A stretch of 8,612 bases of DNA from positions 1 to 8,612 of the forward strand of contig CAZPNW010000141.1 in the NCBI GenBank assembly GCA_964588175.1, written 5' to 3'. The position numbers and the translations under genes are program-made. Source of the stretch: JBAZTA01 sp964588175. Its GTDB lineage: Bacteria > Omnitrophota > Gorgyraeia > Gygaellales > Profunditerraquicolaceae. The notes beneath the pieces are model-generated. The model made no database searches. It saw nothing but the letters and a program-made list of their open reading frames with translations, and was not told where the DNA came from. Below, piece by piece: positions 5,595 to 8,612 of the stretch (position 1 is its first letter; every line of letters starts with the position of its first letter).

Positions 5595-6698
5595 CTATAC
5601 TATGGTTTCTTCGGTTTCCTTATCAAAAAAATGGACCTTGCTCATATCAAAAACCAGGTCCATATCCTGATTCACCTGCGGTTTATTATGTGCGCCTACG
5701 CGGGCAATAAAGGTATGCTTGCCCGTATTCAAATACAAGTACACTTCCGAGCCCATCGGCTCAACGACCTCACAATTGACCCGGACCACATTCTCCGGAG
5801 GAGCCTCTGACACGAATAATTTATCATAAATGTCTTCCGAACGCACGCCCATAACGATGTCCCGGCCGATATACGGGGTCATCTTGCTATACATATCCTC
5901 GACGACCTTGACCGAGATCTTACCTTCGGTGAAATAGATCTTGGAGCTTTTCTTAATGATCTTTCCGTTCATAAAATTCATCGGCGGCGACCCGATGAAG
6001 CCGGCGACAAATTTATTCTTCGGATGGTCATAAATAGAGATCGGGTCAGCGACCTGTTGAATGACCCCTCCTTTCATGACCACAATGCGGTCTCCCATCG
6101 TCATAGCTTCTATCTGGTCATGCGTAACGTAAATGATCGTTGTCTGGAGCCTGATATGCAGCTTATGGATCTCAGTGCGCATCTGCACGCGCAGTTTCGC
6201 GTCGAGGTTGCTTAAAGGCTCATCGAACAAAAACACTAAAGGCTTACGAACGATCGCCCTCCCGACAGCTACGCGCTGGCGCTCACCGCCCGACAATTCT
6301 TTGGGCTTACGGTTGAGTAAATGTTTAATACCGAGGATCTCCGCCGCTTCGTTGACACGCTGCGCGATCTCATGCTTAGGATAATGGCGTAGTTTCAAGC
6401 CGAACGCCATGTTCTCAAAAACAGTCATATGAGGATATAACGCGTAATTCTGAAAGACCATCGCGATATCGCGGTCCTTTGCGGGAACATCATTTACCTT
6501 TTTATTGCCGATAAAGATCTCCCCTTCGGTTATCTCTTCCAACCCGGCGATCATCCTCAACGTGGTCGATTTACCGCAGCCGGAGGGCCCGACTAAGACA
6601 AGGAATTCCTTGTTCTCGACGCCAAGATTTAAATTATTGACGACTTTCACACCGGTCGGATATACTTTTGAAACATTCTTTAAACTTACCTGAGCCAT
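5595..6698 (-). CDS. Sugar ABC transporter ATP-binding protein, MsmK/UgpC/MalK type (367 aa)
   Basis: ATPase subunit that powers CUT1-family sugar or glycerol-phosphate importers at the inner membrane face. Walker A GPSGCGKST lies at 37-45 and the Q-loop Gln at 83 (VFQNYALYPHMTVFEN). The signature LSGGERQ is at 135-141, Walker B VFLFDE at 155-160, the D-loop at SNLDAKLR, and the switch His at 193 (VTHDQIEAMT). Residues from about 236 form the OB/TOBE regulatory domain (FIGSPPMNFMNG, VMGVRSEDI, GSEVYLYL), as in MalK, UgpC and MsmK. The length matches the family. ATG at 6698 is chosen because GGAGG (6709-6705) lies 6 nt before it and MAQVSLKNVSK is the usual N terminus; a GTG at 6713 would swallow that ribosome site. 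No permease or binding protein is in the window, so it may serve several transporters in trans, as known for MsmK-type ATPases. The substrate cannot be read from the sequence. Confidence 0.93.
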   Translation of the reverse strand: MAQVSLKNVSKVYPTGVKVVNNLNLGVENKEFLVLVGPSGCGKSTTLRMIAGLEEITEGEIFIGNKKVNDVPAKDRDIAMVFQNYALYPHMTVFENMAFGLKLRHYPKHEIAQRVNEAAEILGIKHLLNRKPKELSGGERQRVAVGRAIVRKPLVFLFDEPLSNLDAKLRVQMRTEIHKLHIRLQTTIIYVTHDQIEAMTMGDRIVVMKGGVIQQVADPISIYDHPKNKFVAGFIGSPPMNFMNGKIIKKSSKIYFTEGKISVKVVEDMYSKMTPYIGRDIVMGVRSEDIYDKLFVSEAPPENVVRVNCEVVEPMGSEVYLYLNTGKHTFIARVGAHNKPQVNQDMDLVFDMSKVHFFDKETEETIV

Positions 6699-6704
6699 AT
6701 CATG

Positions 6705-6709
6705 CCTCC
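6705..6709 (-). promoter_or_regulatory. Strong Shine-Dalgarno (GGAGG) that fixes the ABC ATPase start
   Basis: On the minus strand GGAGG lies 6 nt before ATG at 6698. An overlapping ATG at 6703 is out of frame and soon hits a stop, and the in-frame GTG at 6713 lies upstream of the site. This is the clearest ribosome site in the window; most other genes here rely on short gaps or overlaps. Confidence 0.75.
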
Positions 6710-6791
6710 ACACTCTTGGTCTGGCTTAAAAATCAACCTGCATCCGTTCTTATGGATCTTTATATTTTTTTACCGTGTTTGCGAAGTAATA

Positions 6792-6820
6792 AGTATAGCA
6801 ATAATTCCGAGAAAAATCAA
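6792..6820 (-). promoter_or_regulatory. Sigma70-like promoter of the ABC ATPase-GGDEF-GGDEF operon
   Basis: On the minus strand the -35 box TTGATT is at 6820-6815, followed by a 17-bp spacer and -10 box TATACT at 6797-6792. The predicted start is near 6785, leaving a leader of about 87 nt before ATG at 6698. I recognise no riboswitch in that leader; it is A/T-rich with only a 4-bp chance stem. The -35 box lies in the loop and arm of an A/T hairpin right after accD, so accD termination and this promoter overlap. Confidence 0.55.
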
Positions 6821-6829
6821 CTTTTTCTC
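6809..6829. repeat. 8-bp A/T-rich inverted repeat directly after accD, possible weak terminator
   Basis: GAGAAAAA (6809-6816) and TTTTTCTC (6822-6829) are perfect reverse complements around the 5-nt loop TCAAC. It begins 2 nt past the accD stop codon. The stem lacks a GC core and is not followed by a long T-run, so as a terminator it would be weak; read-through from accD into the ABC operon is possible. Confidence 0.4.
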
Positions 6830-6830
6830 A

Positions 6831-7670
6831 TTAATCGAGATATTCCAGGATCTGGCGCAGTGTTGCCTTCATATCCTTACGATGTACGATCATATCGATA
6901 AGCCCATGCTCCAGGAGGAACTCAGAGCGCTGAAAACCCGGAGGCAATTTCTGGCGGATCGTCTGTTCAATGACACGCGGCCCGGTAAACCCGATCAACG
7001 CTTTCGGTTCCGCTATGATCAGATCTCCAATGCCGGCAAATGATGCCATGATCCCTGCCATAGTCGGATTCGTCAATATAGAGATATACGGCAATCTTGC
7101 CTGATGATGATACGAGAGCGCCGCACAGGTCTTTGCCATCTGCATCAGGCTGAACATCCCTTCATACATCCGCGCCCCGCCGCCGGAGCCGGAAACGATG
7201 ATGACCGGAAGCTTACTTCTTGTGGCCGTCTCAATAGCATGCGTGATCTTCTCTCCCACAACCGAACCCATAGAACCCATGATAAAGCGTGAATCGGTGA
7301 CCGCGATTACGGCCTTTTTACCGTCTAAGAGCCCTTCTCCTGTCACTACCGCTTCTTTGAGCCCTGTCGCTGCCTGATCGGCGGCAAGCTTATCTTTATA
7401 TGTTTTCGGGCCTTTGAAATCAAGCGGATCCGCGGTCTTTAATTCGGTATCAAATTCTTTAAAGGTATCGGCGTCAATAAGCACTTTCACCCGCTCATAC
7501 GCCCCCAGGACAAAATGATAATTGCATTTCGGGCATACCCGGAAATTCTCTTCCAATGTCTTATTATACAAGACCTCTCCGCACTCTTCGCATTTGGTCC
7601 AAAGGCCGTCGGGCATCTCTTTTTTCTTGATCCGGACGATAGTGTATTTTGGTTTACCGAAAAGCGGCAT
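6831..7670 (-). CDS. accD: Acetyl-CoA carboxylase carboxyltransferase subunit beta (AccD, 279 aa)
   Basis: With AccA it transfers the carboxyl group from biotin-BCCP to acetyl-CoA, giving malonyl-CoA for fatty-acid synthesis in the cytoplasm. The N-terminal four-cysteine zinc ribbon is complete: C27, C30, C46, C49 (KCEECGEVLY, RVCPKCNYHF). The crotonase-like core carries FIMGSMGSVVGEK, SGSGGGARMYEGMFSLMQMA, LIIAEPKALIGFTGPRVIEQ and LPPGFQRSEFLLEHGLIDMI, all AccD hallmarks. The length is normal. Two segments differ from the common form as I remember it: SGSGGGARM seems to have one extra Gly compared with SASGGARM, and NPTMAGIMASFA replaces DPTTGGVxASFA. Only the beta half is here; accA is not in the window. 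ATG at 7670 follows the upstream stop by 4 nt, with a distant GAGGAT ribosome-like site inside that gene. Confidence 0.96.
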   Translation of the reverse strand: MPLFGKPKYTIVRIKKKEMPDGLWTKCEECGEVLYNKTLEENFRVCPKCNYHFVLGAYERVKVLIDADTFKEFDTELKTADPLDFKGPKTYKDKLAADQAATGLKEAVVTGEGLLDGKKAVIAVTDSRFIMGSMGSVVGEKITHAIETATRSKLPVIIVSGSGGGARMYEGMFSLMQMAKTCAALSYHHQARLPYISILTNPTMAGIMASFAGIGDLIIAEPKALIGFTGPRVIEQTIRQKLPPGFQRSEFLLEHGLIDMIVHRKDMKATLRQILEYLD

Positions 7671-7674
7671 AAGA

Positions 7675-8612
7675 TTATACTTTATCCTCGTTGAATTTAT
7701 TTATAACCAAGCCGGAAAGGACTTTAGGATAAAAATAGGTCGATTTAGGAGGCATTTTATTCCCGTTTATGGCTACCGACATGATCTGCCCCACTTTGGT
7801 AGGATTCAAGAAAAAGGAAATATACGTTGGTTGCGCGTCCACCTGATCGATCAATTCTTCAGCTTCCGGATTAAACGTCACAATATCCTTATTATCAACA
7901 TCCAAGCGCAGAATATGCTGTAAAATGATATAATTCAAAATAGAAACATCTAATCTTCGGTATTCAGGCGGCTTATCAGTGATCATCTTATCAACGATCT
8001 TGATATTACGCAACCGCACCAGCCAATACTTTTTATTCTTATACATACCGATGATATGTTCGGTCCTGCCGGCTTTTTCAAGCAGGAAGAAGAATTTAAC
8101 TTTATCTTTTACTTCTTCCACATAGAAAAATTCTTTAAGGTTCGCTATAAACGCTTCCATATCAAAATTCTTCTCAAGTTTGACCAAGCGGTGTATCGGC
8201 AATATGGTCAGGCCTAAAGCATCTGTATTGGTAAAATACGTCAGGATATAATTATATTCATCGTCTTCGCCTAAATCCCCCTGTTTTCTTTTCACTTCGT
8301 CGCGGTACCCGCAGGCAACTTCATAGCGATGGTGCCCGTCAGCGATAAAAAAGTTTTCATCCTGCATCTTCTGCTGGATCCCCTCTAATACCTCAGGGGC
8401 ATCGATCCTCCAGATCTTATGGTTGTTCTTCTCATCATCGGTGATATCCATAAACGGTTTTTTATCCTTAAGGTATTGTTGATGCAAATACGCGATAATC
8501 CGTTTTTTATCAGGGAAAAGCACAAAGATAGGGCTTAAATTAGCCTTGACCTGGCGGATAAGCCGCGCGCGGTCTTCTTTTGCTTCCAACCGGGTATGTT
8601 CATGGGCGAATA
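7675..8612 (-). CDS. DUF1015 family protein (COG4198-like), 5' end cut by window edge
   Basis: The frame is open through the right edge: codons for FAHEHTRLEAKEDRARL precede any plausible start, so the gene is partial, not a TTG start at 8589. Recognisable family blocks are HEHT...AKEDRARLIRQVKANLSPIF, the highly conserved FFIADGHHRYEVACGYRDE, YNYILTYFTNTDALGLTILPIHRLV, and a C-terminal PTYISFFLNPTKVGQIMSVA with GNKMPPKSTYFYPKVLSGLV. The family is widespread in bacteria and its biochemical role is not known to me with confidence. The invariant Asp-Gly-His-His suggests a catalytic or metal/nucleotide site, which is inference. No signal peptide or membrane helix is seen in the visible part, so it is probably cytoplasmic. 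It ends 4 nt before accD, so the two are likely cotranscribed. Confidence 0.85.
   Translation of the reverse strand, partial: FAHEHTRLEAKEDRARLIRQVKANLSPIFVLFPDKKRIIAYLHQQYLKDKKPFMDITDDEKNNHKIWRIDAPEVLEGIQQKMQDENFFIADGHHRYEVACGYRDEVKRKQGDLGEDDEYNYILTYFTNTDALGLTILPIHRLVKLEKNFDMEAFIANLKEFFYVEEVKDKVKFFFLLEKAGRTEHIIGMYKNKKYWLVRLRNIKIVDKMITDKPPEYRRLDVSILNYIILQHILRLDVDNKDIVTFNPEAEELIDQVDAQPTYISFFLNPTKVGQIMSVAINGNKMPPKSTYFYPKVLSGLVINKFNEDKV

Noticed and set aside
5595..6713. GTG start at 6713 for the ABC ATPase
   Set aside because: It would place the GGAGG ribosome site inside the coding region; the ATG at 6698 is spaced correctly and matches the family N terminus.
6699..6785. Riboswitch in the leader of the ABC ATPase operon
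   Set aside because: The leader is about 87 nt, A/T-rich, and shows no stable multi-stem fold or known aptamer core.
7522..7923. A 133-codon plus-strand open frame across the accD/DUF1015 junction
   Set aside because: It runs antisense through the AccD zinc ribbon and the conserved DUF1015 C terminus, and encodes nothing recognisable.

Overview
This window reads as chromosomal DNA from a Gram-negative bacterium. Every gene I can support lies on the minus strand, so transcription runs from high to low coordinates. An outer-membrane LPS-assembly protein (LptD) shows there is an outer membrane. The gene mix and the intergenic repeats look like an uncultivated lineage such as Omnitrophota or another PVC-related group, but that placement is an impression, not something I could test. 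There is no phage gene, transposase, RNA gene or CRISPR array.

Layout in transcription order. (1) 8612-6831: the end of a DUF1015-family gene, open at the right edge, followed after 4 nt by accD, the beta subunit of acetyl-CoA carboxyltransferase. (2) 6830-6699: a short gap with an A/T hairpin overlapping a good sigma70-like promoter (-35 TTGATT, 17 bp, -10 TATACT). (3) 6698-3300: a tightly packed operon with an MsmK/UgpC/MalK-type sugar ABC ATPase and two adjacent membrane-anchored GGDEF proteins. Both have intact GGEEF active sites, but only the second carries an RxxD product-inhibition site. (4) 3299-2964: a 336-bp repeat-rich spacer. It holds a heptamer array that runs into the end of the second GGDEF gene, a REP/MITE-like palindromic element, a pair of AAGACC-S-GGTCTT palindromes (S = C or G), and a strong promoter placed so close to the next ATG that the mRNA may be leaderless. 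(5) 2963-1: ROK-family sugar kinase, transaldolase of the short TalC/FSA-like class, and the first 458 codons of lptD. These are separated by 4 nt and by a 1-nt TAATG overlap, so they are probably one transcript.

How the genes may work together: the left operon joins sugar phosphorylation and pentose-phosphate carbon shuffling to outer-membrane biogenesis. The middle operon joins a sugar-uptake ATPase with cyclic-di-GMP synthesis. The right pair contains the first committed step of fatty-acid synthesis. I see no convincing new defence or mobile system. The most unusual material is the regulatory and repeat architecture of 2964-3315 and the paired diguanylate cyclases behind a sugar-transport ATPase.
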